DNA of 64,000 bases from Colwellia sp. (GCA_002733765.1 NVWU01000008.1:62001-126000); one strand, 5' to 3'; positions 17,291 to 28,255 are shown, counted from the stretch's first letter. Numbers and translations: made by a program. Notes: generated by a model from the sequence alone, not told the origin.

Positions 17291-17540
17291 GTTATTTATA
17301 ATGTAAAACATTCAGAGTAAGTTGATTTATTTTTAATTCCCTTACTTATATTCTACCTTTGTTAAATTAGCTCAGAATAACTTAAAATTTCAACAAAAAA
17401 GCTCTCTTTGGAACTTTTTGTTTTCAAAATGAATCAAAGGCTAAAGATTAAACAAATCTTTTGTTCTTTTAACCCAAAGTAAGTTACACTAAAATTTAAC
17501 GTATTCATTGTTTTTATTCAAAAGGTTATGCTAAAAAGCT
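17291..17540. other. pilA-pilB spacer
   Basis: No gene is seen. A weak second hairpin (AAAAAGCTCTC...) lies near 17395-17424. A pilB promoter is expected in the last 100 bases, but no confident -35/-10 pair was assigned. Confidence 0.4.
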
Positions 17541-19241
17541 ATGAAAGGACATCACCAACAGTCGAGTGTTTTATCCGCTTTATCTAAAGAACAGTTAGTT
17601 CCCCTTACCAGTATTGATGATATTTGTACCGATTATATTGGTAAAAATAAGCCTTTTATTCGTTTTCTCGTTGAAGATAAACAGCTTGATGGCAAAAAAA
17701 TTGCCAAAATCCTCTCCAATAAATTTGGTTATCCCTATATTCAATTAGCCAATTTTGATACTAGCCTAGTACCTGAAGGCGTACGCAATGAAAAGCTGAT
17801 CACTAAACATAATGCTTTACCGTTATTTCTACGGGGAAAAGTATTATTTGTCGCTATGTCAGATCCTACCAATATTGATGCCTTGGAAGAAATTCAATTT
17901 AATACTGGGTTTAGTACTGAGTTAGTATTAACCGATGAACATGGATTGAAGGGCTGCATAGAAAAAGTACTCGAAGATGAAAGTGATGCCCTTGATATTA
18001 CCGATATTGATGCAGAAGAGCTGTCTGGCTTAGAAGTTCAAGAAGACAAAAAAGAAGACGATGCTAGGGGCGGTGAAGATGATGCCCCTATTGTAGTATT
18101 TATCAATAAAATTCTTCTTGATGCAATTAAAAAAGGCGCTTCAGATTTACATTTTGAACCGTATGAAAAAACTTTTCGTATTCGCTTTCGAATTGATGGC
18201 ATATTATCTGAAATTGCCCGCCCACCGGTGAGTTTGTCATCACGTATGGCCGCTCGCTTAAAAGTTATGTCAAAGCTTGATATTGCTGAGCGCCGTGTTC
18301 CTCAAGATGGACGAATAAAACTCGCCTTATCAAAGAAAAAATCTATTGATTTTCGTGTTAGCACCTTACCTACCATGTGGGGTGAGAAAGTTGTAATGCG
18401 TATTCTTGATTCCTCTAGCGCCATGTTAGGTATTGATATGCTTGGCTATGATCCTGAGCAGAAAGCAATCTATATGGCCGCATTAGAACAGCCTCAAGGC
18501 ATGATTTTAGTAACCGGCCCTACTGGCTCAGGTAAAACAGTTTCGTTATATACCGGTTTAAATATTTTAAACACACCAGAGCGTAATATTTCTACCGCGG
18601 AAGATCCGGTAGAAATTAACCTTGAAGGCATTAATCAAGTTCAAATTAACAATCGTGCCGGCTTAACTTTCCCTAGCGCACTCCGATCTTTTTTACGACA
18701 AGATCCCGACATTGTTATGGTAGGTGAAATTCGTGATTTAGAAACTGCCGAAATAGCAATAAAAGCAGCACAAACGGGCCATTTGGTATTGTCTACCCTA
18801 CATACTAACTCTGCTGCTGAAACGCTCACCCGTTTAATGAATATGGGGGTTCCTTCCTATAATGTTGCCAGCTCTGTTACCATTATTATTGCCCAACGTT
18901 TAGCAAGACGTTTATGCCCAAAATGTAAATCTGAAGAAATATTAACCGAGGCACAATTGGCTGAGCAAGGTTTCCCCCATGATAAACTGAGTGAAATACA
19001 GTTATTTAAAGCCGTTGGTTGTGAGCAATGTACTGATGGTTATAAAGGCCGAGTCGGTATTTATGAAGTAATAAAGATTAGCCCAACAATCTCGGCTATT
19101 ATTATGGAAGGCGGAAACTCGCTCGACATCGCTAAACAATGCCAAAAAGAAGGTTATAACAATTTACGTCAATCTGGATTAATAAAAGCGATGAATGGCA
19201 TGACCAGTCTTAAAGAAATTAATCGCGTAACCAGTTCATAA
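17541..19241 (+). CDS. pilB: type IV pilus extension ATPase PilB
   Basis: PilB is the hexameric ATPase that powers pilin polymerisation at the inner membrane. The 566 residues contain the N-terminal MshE/GspE-like domain (20-150), an acidic linker (150-182), Walker A GPTGSGKT at 326-333, and the Asp box around 355. The Walker B region [12 protein letters not shown] is at 388-399 and the His box [13 protein letters not shown] follows. The C-terminal zinc site is C459/C462 and C494/C497. It starts the pilB-pilC-pilD-coaE run. Confidence 0.97.
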   Translation: MKGHHQQSSVLSALSKEQLVPLTSIDDICTDYIGKNKPFIRFLVEDKQLDGKKIAKILSNKFGYPYIQLANFDTSLVPEGVRNEKLITKHNALPLFLRGKVLFVAMSDPTNIDALEEIQFNTGFSTELVLTDEHGLKGCIEKVLEDESDALDITDIDAEELSGLEVQEDKKEDDARGGEDDAPIVVFINKILLDAIKKGASDLHFEPYEKTFRIRFRIDGILSEIARPPVSLSSRMAARLKVMSKLDIAERRVPQDGRIKLALSKKKSIDFRVSTLPTMWGEKVVMRILDSSSAMLGIDMLGYDPEQKAIYMAALEQPQGMILVTGPTGSGKTVSLYTGLNILNTPERNISTAEDPVEINLEGINQVQINNRAGLTFPSALRSFLRQDPDIVMVGEIRDLETAEIAIKAAQTGHLVLSTLHTNSAAETLTRLMNMGVPSYNVASSVTIIIAQRLARRLCPKCKSEEILTEAQLAEQGFPHDKLSEIQLFKAVGCEQCTDGYKGRVGIYEVIKISPTISAIIMEGGNSLDIAKQCQKEGYNNLRQSGLIKAMNGMTSLKEINRVTSS

Positions 19242-19272
19242 CCAATACATGATAAAGTAAGTTAGGATATTT

Positions 19273-20520
19273 ATGGCAACAGCAATAGCAAAAAAAAGAA
19301 CTCCCAAGGTAAAGCCTTTAGACGTTTTTACTTGGCACGGAGTTAACCGTAAGGGTAAAAAAATTAATGGTGAGCTTTCTGCTAATAATGCCATCGAATT
19401 AAAAGCCCAATTGCGTAAACAAGGTATTACGCCAAGTAAAGTTAAGAAAAAAGCTAAACCACTTTTTGGCTTAAGTGGCGACAAAGCTATCACACCTGGT
19501 GATATTGCCATAATCTCACGACAAATAGCGACTATGTTGGGAGCAGGGGTTCCTTTAGTACAAACCATAGAAATGATTGGTAAAGGACACAATAATGGTA
19601 ATATGCAAAAACTATTAGGTGAAATTGGCAATAAACTTTCTTCCGGTATTCCCTTATCAGACTGTTTACGTGACCACCCTCGATACTTTGATGATCTCTA
19701 TTGTGATTTAGTGGCTTCTGGTGAACAGTCCGGTTCGTTAGAAACTATTTACGATAGAATCGCGACTTACAAAGAAAAAGGCGAGGCGCTAAAGGCCAAA
19801 ATCAAAAAAGCCATGACTTACCCTATTGCAGTATTAGTTATTGCCGGTATTGTTACCTCTATCTTATTAATTTTTGTTGTACCTGTATTTCAGGAAATAT
19901 TTGCCGGTTTTGGCGCTGAATTACCCGGTTTTACTCTCTTTGTTGTTGGTATTTCTGAGTTTATGGTTGCTTATTGGCACTTAGGCTTAGGTGCCATTTT
20001 TGCTTTTATCTTTTTGTTTAAACGTGCCCATAGAAACAGCCTAAAGTTACGCGACCAAGTTGATAAACGAATACTAAAACTGCCGGTTATTGGTAGTTTA
20101 TTAGAAAAAGCAGCGGTTGCCCGTTATGCCCGTACCTTATCGACAACTTTCGCTGCTGGCGTACCGTTAATTGATGCTTTAGAGTCTGCTGCTGGTGCTT
20201 CAGGTAATGCGGTATTTAGAGACGCTATTCTTGAGGTACGTGCTGAAGTAACATCAGGTATGCAAATGAATTTAGCCATGCGAAATTGCAGTATATTTCC
20301 TGATATGGTCATTCAAATGGTGGCCATTGGTGAAGAGTCAGGCTCGGTGGATGATATGCTGTCTAAAGTGGCTAATGTGTATGAAGCTGAAGTAGATAAT
20401 GCCGTTGATAATTTAACGGCGCTGTTAGAGCCTATGATTATGGCAGTATTGGGCGTGGTGATTGGTGGATTAATTATTGCCATGTACTTACCAATATTCC
20501 AAATTGGTATGATTGTATAA
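19273..20520 (+). CDS. pilC: type IV pilus inner-membrane platform protein PilC
   Basis: A 415-residue GspF-family polytopic protein with two repeated GspF domains (about 75-200 and 280-405) and three membrane spans (around 180-205, 220-245, 385-410). It couples PilB to the growing pilus. Recognisable segments include ISRQIATMLGAGVPL, the repeat TLSTTFAAGVPLIDAL, and the terminal MAVLGVVIGGLIIAMYLPIF. It lies 31 bases after pilB with GTTAGGA before ATG, so the two are co-transcribed. Confidence 0.96.
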   Translation: MATAIAKKRTPKVKPLDVFTWHGVNRKGKKINGELSANNAIELKAQLRKQGITPSKVKKKAKPLFGLSGDKAITPGDIAIISRQIATMLGAGVPLVQTIEMIGKGHNNGNMQKLLGEIGNKLSSGIPLSDCLRDHPRYFDDLYCDLVASGEQSGSLETIYDRIATYKEKGEALKAKIKKAMTYPIAVLVIAGIVTSILLIFVVPVFQEIFAGFGAELPGFTLFVVGISEFMVAYWHLGLGAIFAFIFLFKRAHRNSLKLRDQVDKRILKLPVIGSLLEKAAVARYARTLSTTFAAGVPLIDALESAAGASGNAVFRDAILEVRAEVTSGMQMNLAMRNCSIFPDMVIQMVAIGEESGSVDDMLSKVANVYEAEVDNAVDNLTALLEPMIMAVLGVVIGGLIIAMYLPIFQIGMIV

Positions 20521-20597
20521 TTATACCAGATCAGAGTCAGATTCTAGTTTCGCTTTAACCAGTAGAAGTGATCACATATTTAGTGAGATTGGTATAA
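20521..20597. repeat. small inverted-repeat element TTATACCA...TGGTATAA
   Basis: Right after the pilC stop, TTATACCAGATCAG faces GATTGGTATAAG on the far side, giving near-symmetric ends around about 77 bases. The position and size suit a non-autonomous REP/MITE-like element dispersed in intergenic spaces. Only one copy was noticed in this window. Confidence 0.5.
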
Positions 20598-20609
20598 GCA
20601 CCGTATTTC

Positions 20610-20652
20610 ATAAAAAGGTTTCTAAGTCATATAGGTTTAGAAGCTTTTTTAT
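20610..20652 (+). terminator. hairpin with U-run between pilC and pilD
   Basis: GTTTCTAA pairs with TTAGAAGC (one G-T pair) and is followed by TTTTTTAT. It would weaken read-through from pilBC into pilD and coaE. Confidence 0.6.
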
Positions 20653-20677
20653 TTATAATTTGTTAATTGAGTAGTTT

Positions 20678-21562
20678 ATGTTTGAGCCAACCCTTATTTT
20701 TTTTCAGCAGTCACCTACTGCTTTTAATACCTTTATCGTAATTTTTTCCCTGCTTATTGGTAGTTTTTTAAACGTAGTGATCTATCGTTTACCTGTAATG
20801 ATGCACAATGCTTGGTACCTTGAGTGTCGTGAATTTTTAGCTGATGAAGTTAATAATATTCCCGCAAAAAAAATGACTGAACTCTCCTTATCAAAACCTG
20901 ATTCAACTTGTCCTAAGTGCCAGCATAAAATTCGTTTTTACGAAAATATTCCTATTATTAGTTGGTTATTTCTCAGAGGAAAATGTGGCCAATGTAAAAA
21001 TAATATTTCTATTCGTTATCCTTTAGTTGAAGCAACTACGGCACTGCTGAGTTTAGTCATCGCTAACGAATACGGCGTTTCTTTTGAAACCTTGCTGTTA
21101 CTGGTACTCACTTGGGGATTAATCAGCTTAACGCTTATCGACTTTGATCATATGTTACTGCCAGATCAAATTGTTATGCCATTATTGTGGTTAGGTTTAT
21201 TGGTTAATATTACCGGCACCTTTGTTCCCCTTAATGATGCAGTGATTGGCGCAGCTGTTGGTTACATAAGCCTATTTAGCGTATTTTGGCTATTTAAGTT
21301 AATAACAGGTAAGGAAGGTATGGGACATGGCGATTTCAAACTATTTGCTTTATTTGGTGCTTGGCTTGGTTGGCAATTACTCCCTATTCTTATTTTAATG
21401 GCTTCTGTTGTTGGTGCTATTGTTGGTATTTCATTAATGCTATTTAAAAACCATACACGTGAACAAGCTATTCCGTTTGGCCCTTATTTAGCCATTGCCG
21501 GTTGGATCACGCTACTGTGGGGTAAAAGTATTTGGTCATGGTATATTATTCAAATTAGTTAA
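20678..21562 (+). CDS. pilD: prepilin peptidase/N-methyltransferase PilD
   Basis: PilD cleaves the PilA leader after Gly and methylates the new Phe. The 294 residues show the cytosolic zinc motif C78-x2-C81...C103-x2-C106 and about eight spans. Both catalytic aspartates of the GxGD protease family are present: one in LTLIDFDHMLLPDQ (about D155) and D219 in GMGHGDFKLFALFGAW. The N-methyltransferase half is typical. It is part of the pilus gene run, and coaE follows 18 bases later. Confidence 0.96.
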   Translation: MFEPTLIFFQQSPTAFNTFIVIFSLLIGSFLNVVIYRLPVMMHNAWYLECREFLADEVNNIPAKKMTELSLSKPDSTCPKCQHKIRFYENIPIISWLFLRGKCGQCKNNISIRYPLVEATTALLSLVIANEYGVSFETLLLLVLTWGLISLTLIDFDHMLLPDQIVMPLLWLGLLVNITGTFVPLNDAVIGAAVGYISLFSVFWLFKLITGKEGMGHGDFKLFALFGAWLGWQLLPILILMASVVGAIVGISLMLFKNHTREQAIPFGPYLAIAGWITLLWGKSIWSWYIIQIS

Positions 21563-21580
21563 CAATTGTTAAAGGGTATT

Positions 21581-22207
21581 ATGTCTGATTTTATTGTCGG
21601 TTTAACGGGTGGTATTGGTAGTGGTAAAACAACCATTGCCAATATTTTTGCTGAACATAGTATCACCATTGTTGATGCTGATATTGTTGCCCGTGACGTT
21701 GTTGCGATAGGCAGCCCTGCCCTTGCGCAGATTAGTAAGCACTTTGGTGCAGAGTTTATTCAAGCCGATGGCCAACTTGATCGAGCATTACTTCGCAAAC
21801 AGATATTTAGCAATGACGCCGATAAATTATGGTTAAATAACCTGCTTCATCCCCTCATTAGAGAACAGCTAATTACGCAAATGAAAGCAGCACAAAGTAC
21901 TTACTGTTTATTAGTTGCTCCGCTATTAATTGAAAATAATTTAACAACGTTAGTTAACCGTGTTCTCGTTATTGATGTCAGTGAAACAACCCAAGTAAGC
22001 AGAACGACAACACGAGATAATAATAGCGTAGAGCAAGTACAAGCCATAATAGCAAGTCAAACAAGTAGACAAGTTAAGCAAGAACATGCTGATGACCTGT
22101 TAAACAATGAGAGTAATTCATTAGAAGCACTAAAAAGTGCTGTAGTTAAACTACATCAACATTATTTAATCTTGGCAACCAAAGCGATTAAAAGTAGCAC
22201 AGTATAG
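21581..22207 (+). CDS. coaE: dephospho-CoA kinase
   Basis: CoaE phosphorylates the ribose 3' hydroxyl of dephospho-CoA, the last step of coenzyme A synthesis. The start is ATG 21581 with AAAGGG upstream; the TTG five codons earlier is not needed. The P-loop is GGIGSGKT at 10-17, followed by DADIVARDVV (substrate Asp) and the lid region NRVLVIDVSETTQVSR. At 208 residues it has the normal length. pilD-coaE-zapD-yacG order is common in gammaproteobacteria. Confidence 0.96.
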   Translation: MSDFIVGLTGGIGSGKTTIANIFAEHSITIVDADIVARDVVAIGSPALAQISKHFGAEFIQADGQLDRALLRKQIFSNDADKLWLNNLLHPLIREQLITQMKAAQSTYCLLVAPLLIENNLTTLVNRVLVIDVSETTQVSRTTTRDNNSVEQVQAIIASQTSRQVKQEHADDLLNNESNSLEALKSAVVKLHQHYLILATKAIKSSTV

Positions 22208-22270
22208 AAAATAATCTACAAATAATTCGCCATTTTAATTGTCTATGGTTACTATAGCGTTACCTTGATA

Positions 22271-22317
22271 TATACTCATTCCACTTGAAGATGCATGATT
22301 TAGCTGGAGCAAGTATA
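22271..22317. repeat. short inverted-repeat element with CCACTTGAAGATGC core
   Basis: TATACT and AGTATA bound 47 bases in the coaE-zapD gap. The internal CCACTTGAAGATGC is matched at 13 of 14 bases by CCACTTCAAGATGC at 55523-55536, so the piece is probably part of a dispersed intergenic repeat family. Confidence 0.4.
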
Positions 22318-22348
22318 GTAAATAATTTAAATTTTCAAACCTTTTGTC

Positions 22349-23095
22349 ATGACAACAATATTATATGAACATCCGCTTAATGAGCGTATTCGTAACTATC
22401 TAAAACTTGAGCAATTATTTGTTCAAGTCTACAGTTGTGCCAATGCCGATATACAGTCTAGCCATCAAGTATTTTTTAATGCCTTATTTGCCATCATTGA
22501 TACCTTAGAGCGTAGTGACATTAAAGGCGAATTAATTAAGGATTTGGAAAAGTTACAACAAAACTTAGTTATATGGTCTCAAGCACCTGACATTGATAGC
22601 AGCGCCCTAGAAAAGAATTTACGTGAAACAGTAGGGTTAATCTGTCAGTTAAAAGCTCACAATCAAACTTGGTATCAGCTTAAAGAAAATAAATTACTCG
22701 CCAGCTTAAAACAACGTTTTGCTATTCAAGGGGGTAATTCAAGTTTTGATCTTCCACAATTACAATTCTGGCTTCATCAACCAACACAGCAAATAGCCCC
22801 TCAAATCAAGCACTGGTTATCATTGCTAGACAATATAAAACACTCCCTCGCTTTAGTGCTTAAATTTATTCGTCAACGAGCAGAATTCAAGTCGATAGAA
22901 ACTGAAAGTGGCTTCTACCAAGATAGCGGGGAAGGTTTACTGTTATTACGCATTAAAGTCGATCAGTCTGCTCAGTATTACCCCAGTATAAGTGGTAATA
23001 AGTTTCGTTATTCTATTCGTTTTATGTTGCCATGTGAGACAAATGGTCGATGCTACTCAAACCAAGCAACTAAATTTCAACTAGCTCGTTGTTAG
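22349..23095 (+). CDS. zapD: cell division protein ZapD (FtsZ bundling factor)
   Basis: A 248-residue ZapD/YacF protein that crosslinks FtsZ filaments by binding the FtsZ C-terminal peptide. Family features are the opening YEHPLNERIRNYLKLEQLF, the FALIDTLER-like segment (FAIIDTLERSDIKGEL), and the C-terminal beta part ending RFMLPCETNGRC. The C-terminus (residues 238-248) is slightly atypical. It sits between coaE and yacG as usual. Its target FtsZ is encoded at 29502-30662. Confidence 0.93.
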   Translation: MTTILYEHPLNERIRNYLKLEQLFVQVYSCANADIQSSHQVFFNALFAIIDTLERSDIKGELIKDLEKLQQNLVIWSQAPDIDSSALEKNLRETVGLICQLKAHNQTWYQLKENKLLASLKQRFAIQGGNSSFDLPQLQFWLHQPTQQIAPQIKHWLSLLDNIKHSLALVLKFIRQRAEFKSIETESGFYQDSGEGLLLLRIKVDQSAQYYPSISGNKFRYSIRFMLPCETNGRCYSNQATKFQLARC

Positions 23096-23163
23096 TGAGT
23101 TTCCAATAAGCAGTTATAACGTTATAATAGTAATTATTATGACTTATTGATTTTGATAAAAAT

Positions 23164-23400
23164 ATGACTCTACAAGTTTCCTGCCCAAACTGTGATAAAC
23201 CAGTAATTTGGTGCAAAGAAAGCGAATTCAGACCTTTTTGCTGCAAGCGTTGCCAGTTAATTGATCTCGGTGAATGGGCTGATGAAGGCCATAAAATATC
23301 ACAACCAATTCAAAATGATATGCCACTAACTGAAGAAATGCTCGATGCATTAGAAGATGAATTTTTATTAAATAATAAATTTTTTGTTGAGCCTGAGTAA
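23164..23400 (+). CDS. yacG: DNA gyrase inhibitor YacG
   Basis: A 78-residue zinc protein. The four Cys ligands are C7 and C10 (CPNC), and C26 and C30 in [20 protein letters not shown], the family signature. YacG binds GyrB and blocks DNA binding by gyrase. The acidic C-terminal tail is typical. It converges on mutT with a two-base gap between stop codons. Confidence 0.93.
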   Translation: MTLQVSCPNCDKPVIWCKESEFRPFCCKRCQLIDLGEWADEGHKISQPIQNDMPLTEEMLDALEDEFLLNNKFFVEPE

Positions 23401-23402
23401 GC

Positions 23403-23813
23403 TCACAAATTGCAAGTTGTGAGTTTAGCTATAATACCTTCATTGGCTTTTGGAAAATCTAACTTGTTAAATTCTTTCAGCGTAAACCAACTTTGTTCCT
23501 GCCCCTCTTGAGCGCTTGGTTCGCCAATATAATTATCAACAACAAACACCTCTAAGCATACTTTTTTATCGCCATAATCATGATGAATAACCATTAGAGG
23601 CTGACAACTTAGTACCTCAATATTAACTTCTTCCTTAAGCTCTCTAGCAAGAGCTTGAGCAATAGTTTCATTTTTTTCAAGCTTACCGCCGGGGAACTCC
23701 CACTTCCCACCTTGATGGGCATCATTAAGGCGTTTGGTTAGGAAATATTGTGTTTGTTGATGCTCGTTGGTTGAGATGATAACACCAACAGCAACGTGGA
23801 CAGATTTAGACAT
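23403..23813 (-). CDS. mutT: 8-oxo-dGTP diphosphatase MutT
   Basis: MutT hydrolyses 8-oxo-dGTP and so prevents A-to-C transversions. The Nudix box is at 43-65 (GGKLEKNETIAQALARELKE followed by EVNI): G43, E49, R57, E58, E61 and E62 are kept, while the Gly near the end is Asn64. The 136-residue length and the FPGGK lead match MutT. It lies downstream of secA on the same strand, a common order. Confidence 0.9.
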   Translation of the reverse strand: MSKSVHVAVGVIISTNEHQQTQYFLTKRLNDAHQGGKWEFPGGKLEKNETIAQALARELKEEVNIEVLSCQPLMVIHHDYGDKKVCLEVFVVDNYIGEPSAQEGQEQSWFTLKEFNKLDFPKANEGIIAKLTTCNL

Positions 23814-23857
23814 ATATAATAAATTTCGAGTGAACAGCGACGAGTAATAACAAGTTC

Positions 23858-23915
23858 GTACCTCAAGCTCAGGATAAACGTAATAGTCGCTTAGCCTGAG
23901 CTTGTCAAAAGGTAC
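23858..23915. repeat. palindromic REP-like element between secA and mutT
   Basis: GTACCT plus AAGCTCAGG on the left faces CCTGAGCTT plus AGGTAC on the right around a 21-base centre. The CCTGAGCTTGTC motif is familiar as an intergenic palindrome in many proteobacteria. It could form a hairpin in the secA-mutT transcript and uncouple the two genes. Confidence 0.6.
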
Positions 23916-23928
23916 TAGTCACTTACTT

Positions 23929-26637
23929 TTATGTCAACTTACCATGACATTGTTTGTATTTTTTACCTGAGCCACAAGGACAAGGTTCATTACGCCCAAC
24001 ACGTGGCATTTGAGGTTTTTCATCAATACCAGCAGCACTTTGATGTTGGAACTCTTTTGGTGTTTCTGACTTTCTGTGTAGCTCTTCTACTGCTTCTACA
24101 TCTGATTCTGCTTGAATTTTAACTTTAGATAAAATACCAACAACATCATATTTTAAGTTATCTAACATTTCTGTAAATAATTCAAACGATTCACGTTTAA
24201 ATTCTTGTTTAGGATTTTTCTGTGCATGAGCACGTAAACCAATGCCTTGGCGTAAATGATCCATAGCCGCTAAATGCTCTTTCCAATGAGAGTCCAAGCT
24301 TTGTAACATCACCGCTTTTTCAAATTGGCGTAACACCTCTGCGCCAACCATCTCTTCTTTATCTTTATAAAGCTGCTCAAATTCAGCGATAATTTTTTCA
24401 CGTAAGCTTTCTTCATGAAGTTGTTTATCTTCTTCAAGCCACTTCGCTATAGGTAAATTCGTATTCAATTCACCTTTAAGTTGTTCTTCAAGGGCTGTAA
24501 TATCCCACATTTCAATTAATGATTGCGGTGGAATATGTTGCTCGATAATACCCGTGATAACGTCACTACGGATAGCATTAACCACTTCGCCTATTTCAGC
24601 TTCATCAAGTAATTCATTACGTTGTTCATAAATAACGCCACGTTGATCATTGGCGACATCATCATATTCTAATAACTGTTTACGCATATCAAAGTTACGG
24701 CCTTCAACTTTACGTTGAGCATTTTCAATACTGCGAGTCACCCAAGGATGTTCAATCGCTTCACCGTGTTCCATACCTAATTTACGCATCATATTTGAAA
24801 TACGCTCAGAGGCAAAAATACGCATTAATGAATCTTCCATCGATAGATAAAAACGTGTTGCGCCAGCATCACCTTGACGACCTGAACGACCACGAAGCTG
24901 ATTATCAATACGACGAGATTCATGACGTTCTGTAGCGACTATTTTCAAACCACCTAACTCAAGTACACGGTCATGATCAATTTGCCATTGTGCTTTGAAT
25001 TTTTCAATTTGTTCTTCTGTAGGTTCATTTTTCCCTTTAGTTAAAGAGGCGATACCTGCGTCTAAATTACCACCGAGTACTATATCAGTACCACGACCTG
25101 CCATATTAGTGGCAATGGTTACCGCACCTTCTTTACCAGCATCAGCAATAATTTGAGCTTCTTGTTCATGAAATTTGGCATTGAGTACTTTATGCTTAAT
25201 CTTAGCCTTTTTCAAAAAGCCAGATAAAAACTCTGATGTTTCAATAGTGATTGTACCCACTAATACTGGCTGACCACGTTCAGCACAATCTTTAATGTCG
25301 TCTAATATTGCTTCAAATTTTTCTTCTGTAGTGAGATAAATCAAATCAGACATGTCTTTACGAACCATTGGCTGATTAGTCGGTATAATAACCGTTTCTA
25401 ACCCGTATATATGTTGAAATTCAAATGCTTCAGTATCAGCTGTACCTGTCATACCTGACAATTTTTCATATATTCTAAAAAAGTTTTGGAAGGTAATTGA
25501 AGCAAGGGTCTGATTTTCATTTTGAATATTCACACCTTCTTTCGCTTCTATTGCTTGATGTAAACCTTCAGACCAACGACGACCTTCCATCGTACGACCT
25601 GTGTGCTCATCAACAATCACTATTTCATCGTCTTTTATTATGTAATCTATATCTTTAGTAAATAGTTTATGAGCGCGTAACGCTGCCATAACATGGTGTA
25701 ACAAGGTAATGTTAGTTGCAGAGAATAAAGTCTCACCTTCTTGTAATAAACCTTTTTCCCGCATGATATTTTCAATAAGGATTTGGCCACGCTCAGTTAA
25801 ATAAACCTGTTTGGCTTTTTCATCAACAGTATAATCACCTTCAACAAAATCTTCCGATTGACCTGTCTCTTGATCTTTATCTTCTTCACTTTGTACTTCA
25901 AGTGTTGGCACAATGACATCAATGGCTTTATATAGCTCTGAGCTATCTTCGGCTTGCCCTGAAATAATGAGTGGTGTACGCGCTTCATCAATTAAAATTG
26001 AATCAACTTCATCGACAATAGCAAAGTTTAATTTTTTCTGAGCTCGTTCATCAGGTGAAAACACCATATTGTCACGTAAATAGTCAAAACCAAACTCGTT
26101 GTTAGTACCATAAGTAACATCGGCTTGATAAGCTGCTTGCTTATCTTGCGGTGTCATACCGGCTACATTACAACCAACAGTCATTCCTAAAAAAGTAAAT
26201 AAAGGACGACTCCAATCAGCATCCCTCGTTGCTAGATAATCATTAACGGTAATAACATGAACACCATCACCCGTTAAAGCATTTAAATAAGAAGGTAATG
26301 TTGCGGTAAGGGTTTTACCTTCACCTGTGCGCATTTCAGCAATTTTACCGTCATTTAGCACCATGCCGCCAATCATCTGCACGTCAAAGTGGCGCATTTT
26401 GAAAACACGTTTACTGGCTTCACGAACAACAGCAAAAGCTTCAGGCAGTATTTGTTCTAATGTTTCATTATTGGCTAAACGTTCTTTAAACTCAGTTGTT
26501 TTTGCTTTTAATTCATCATCATTTAGCGCTTCTAAAATCGGCTCTAATGCATTTATTTTTTTTACTTCTTTGCCCATTTGTTTTAATAATCTATCGTTAC
26601 GACTACCAAACATTTTTGTCAACAATTTAACAAACAT
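23929..26637 (-). CDS. secA: preprotein translocase ATPase SecA
   Basis: SecA drives export of unfolded preproteins through SecYEG. The 902 residues contain Walker A TGEGKT at 104-109, DEVD in [17 protein letters not shown], the preprotein crosslinking domain, HSD/HWD and the IRA1 region ([16 protein letters not shown]). The C-terminal zinc tail [13 protein letters not shown] (C886, C888, C897, H898) binds SecB and phospholipid. No secM arrest gene lies upstream; an M23 peptidase gene is there instead. Confidence 0.98.
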   Translation of the reverse strand: MFVKLLTKMFGSRNDRLLKQMGKEVKKINALEPILEALNDDELKAKTTEFKERLANNETLEQILPEAFAVVREASKRVFKMRHFDVQMIGGMVLNDGKIAEMRTGEGKTLTATLPSYLNALTGDGVHVITVNDYLATRDADWSRPLFTFLGMTVGCNVAGMTPQDKQAAYQADVTYGTNNEFGFDYLRDNMVFSPDERAQKKLNFAIVDEVDSILIDEARTPLIISGQAEDSSELYKAIDVIVPTLEVQSEEDKDQETGQSEDFVEGDYTVDEKAKQVYLTERGQILIENIMREKGLLQEGETLFSATNITLLHHVMAALRAHKLFTKDIDYIIKDDEIVIVDEHTGRTMEGRRWSEGLHQAIEAKEGVNIQNENQTLASITFQNFFRIYEKLSGMTGTADTEAFEFQHIYGLETVIIPTNQPMVRKDMSDLIYLTTEEKFEAILDDIKDCAERGQPVLVGTITIETSEFLSGFLKKAKIKHKVLNAKFHEQEAQIIADAGKEGAVTIATNMAGRGTDIVLGGNLDAGIASLTKGKNEPTEEQIEKFKAQWQIDHDRVLELGGLKIVATERHESRRIDNQLRGRSGRQGDAGATRFYLSMEDSLMRIFASERISNMMRKLGMEHGEAIEHPWVTRSIENAQRKVEGRNFDMRKQLLEYDDVANDQRGVIYEQRNELLDEAEIGEVVNAIRSDVITGIIEQHIPPQSLIEMWDITALEEQLKGELNTNLPIAKWLEEDKQLHEESLREKIIAEFEQLYKDKEEMVGAEVLRQFEKAVMLQSLDSHWKEHLAAMDHLRQGIGLRAHAQKNPKQEFKRESFELFTEMLDNLKYDVVGILSKVKIQAESDVEAVEELHRKSETPKEFQHQSAAGIDEKPQMPRVGRNEPCPCGSGKKYKQCHGKLT

Positions 26638-26772
26638 CTTATTTAACCATTTTGTGATATTTAGCAGGCAAACAATTTTGCATACTATGTGAATTTAATT
26701 ATAAATTTTTAACTATTATTTATATGCTTAGATTACAATTTCATTATTCTAAATCACTTACCTTTCCACTAA

Positions 26773-27699
26773 TTATTTTGCTTTACGATAAACAAACTTA
26801 ATTGGATCTATTTGTTTATCATTACGCAAAATCTCATAATGCACATGAGGCCCAGTTGAACGTCCGGTACTTCCCATACGAGCTATTACCTGTCCTTTAT
26901 TGACTACGTCACCAATATTAACTAATAACTGTTTATTATGTCCGTAGCGTGTTTTAAAACCATCACCATGATTGATTTCGATCAATAAACCATAGCCATA
27001 CCGATCATCAGCCCAACTAACAACACCTGATGCGGTGGCGATAATATCACCGTCTTCCTTGCCAGCAAAATCAATGCCTTTGTGCATTGATGGTCGACCA
27101 TTAAAGGGATCTTTACGTAGCCCAAAATAAGAAGACAACCAACCTTTAGTAATAGGTCGTCCAGATAAATAACGGCTATTTTCTATATGGTGGGCTAATG
27201 TTAAAGATTCAAGCATAATTAACTGATTTTCTTTATGATCGAGTGAATTTTCTAATTGCGTAATTTCAATCAGTAATTGTGCAAAAGACTTTTTACTGAT
27301 AGCAGCACTCGTGGCAGAAGGACCGCCACTTGGTGGCAGTTTATGAAAATCAAATTCTTTTTGGGGAATATTCGCGTTATCCGCTAAACGACCACCTAAT
27401 GCATTCAGGCGCAGTACATGGCTTTGTAATTCAGCCAACTTCATCGTTAATGTCGTTAATTGCTGCTTTTTAAATTCAACACTCTTTAATTCAGCCGCCT
27501 CAATAGTTGTTTTTTGCTCAGTGCTATCACTCACCAAATAATTACTACTATTAATAGGCTGTTCATTCGTAGATAACACTAAATGAACAATAACACCTGA
27601 AACCAAAGCAAAAATAATGACAATAGAAAGCCAATGCAGCTTATTTAGACGCATTGAGAATCTTACATTTTTTCCTCGGTATAGTAGTGTTAAACTCAT
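26773..27699 (-). CDS. membrane-anchored M23 (LytM) peptidoglycan peptidase
   Basis: The 308-residue protein has one N-terminal span (about 23-43), a periplasmic coiled coil (60-100 and 140-170), and a C-terminal M23 domain. All zinc and catalytic residues are present: H206 and D210 in HKGIDFAG, then H285 and H287 in GPHVHYEI. Because the site is complete it may be an active DD-endopeptidase rather than an EnvC/NlpD-type activator. The location between dciA and secA is shared by relatives such as Shewanella. Divergent dciA begins 58 bases away. Confidence 0.88.
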   Translation of the reverse strand: MSLTLLYRGKNVRFSMRLNKLHWLSIVIIFALVSGVIVHLVLSTNEQPINSSNYLVSDSTEQKTTIEAAELKSVEFKKQQLTTLTMKLAELQSHVLRLNALGGRLADNANIPQKEFDFHKLPPSGGPSATSAAISKKSFAQLLIEITQLENSLDHKENQLIMLESLTLAHHIENSRYLSGRPITKGWLSSYFGLRKDPFNGRPSMHKGIDFAGKEDGDIIATASGVVSWADDRYGYGLLIEINHGDGFKTRYGHNKQLLVNIGDVVNKGQVIARMGSTGRSTGPHVHYEILRNDKQIDPIKFVYRKAK

Positions 27700-27757
27700 A
27701 CTTACTTCTTAATACTTTTTTAAAAGCTCACAACAGCTCAAATCTAGGTTCATCATT

Positions 27758-28252
27758 ATGGCGCGCAGATCAAAAGCTCCCAAAAATATGTCAACGCTAT
27801 TCAATTCAACGACTGGCACTTTGGCACAAATTCAAGAAAAAACCAACTCTTTGAATTTATTGTCCGACATTGTACGACAAATATGCCCTGACCTACCAGA
27901 GGATGCGTTCAATATTGCTAATTTTGTTCAATCGACTTTAATTATTGAAGTGAAATCACCCGTTTGGGGGCAGAGGTTACAATTTGAACGTAATAATATA
28001 TGCCGACAACTCAATGAAGAAACCCAAGGGAAATTTACTAAAATTGAGATCAAAGTGAATCCTCAAGCTCACCGACAAACACCGAACCAAAAAACATATC
28101 AGTATATTGAGTCAGTTAACAACAAAAGTTCAGTGCAAAATATTTCAACTACAACAGCTAAACATTTATTAGATATTGCCGAAAAGGCTCCTAAAGGTTT
28201 AAAAGAAAAATTGAAAAGACTGGCAGCAAATGCAGGTAAACCAAATAAATAA
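27758..28252 (+). CDS. dciA: DciA-like (DUF721) DnaB helicase loader/partner
   Basis: The 164 residues carry the DUF721 core (about 45-115), with AHIVNFVQST-like NIANFVQSTLIIEVKSPVWG and RLQFERNNICRQLN, a KH-like fold. The C-terminal extension (120-164) is basic and disordered-looking. DciA is the ancestral bacterial factor that helps DnaB onto DNA in species lacking DnaC; here dnaB is at 14803-16221. It lies between the M23 gene and lpxC, the classical position. Confidence 0.85.
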   Translation: MARRSKAPKNMSTLFNSTTGTLAQIQEKTNSLNLLSDIVRQICPDLPEDAFNIANFVQSTLIIEVKSPVWGQRLQFERNNICRQLNEETQGKFTKIEIKVNPQAHRQTPNQKTYQYIESVNNKSSVQNISTTTAKHLLDIAEKAPKGLKEKLKRLAANAGKPNK

Positions 28253-28255
28253 ACT

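Noticed and set aside
19236-19631. 131-codon minus frame inside pilC
   Set aside because: Antisense shadow of pilC codons.
26638-26772. secM-type arrest gene upstream of secA
   Set aside because: The gap is only 135 bases and no exported arrest peptide frame is visible.
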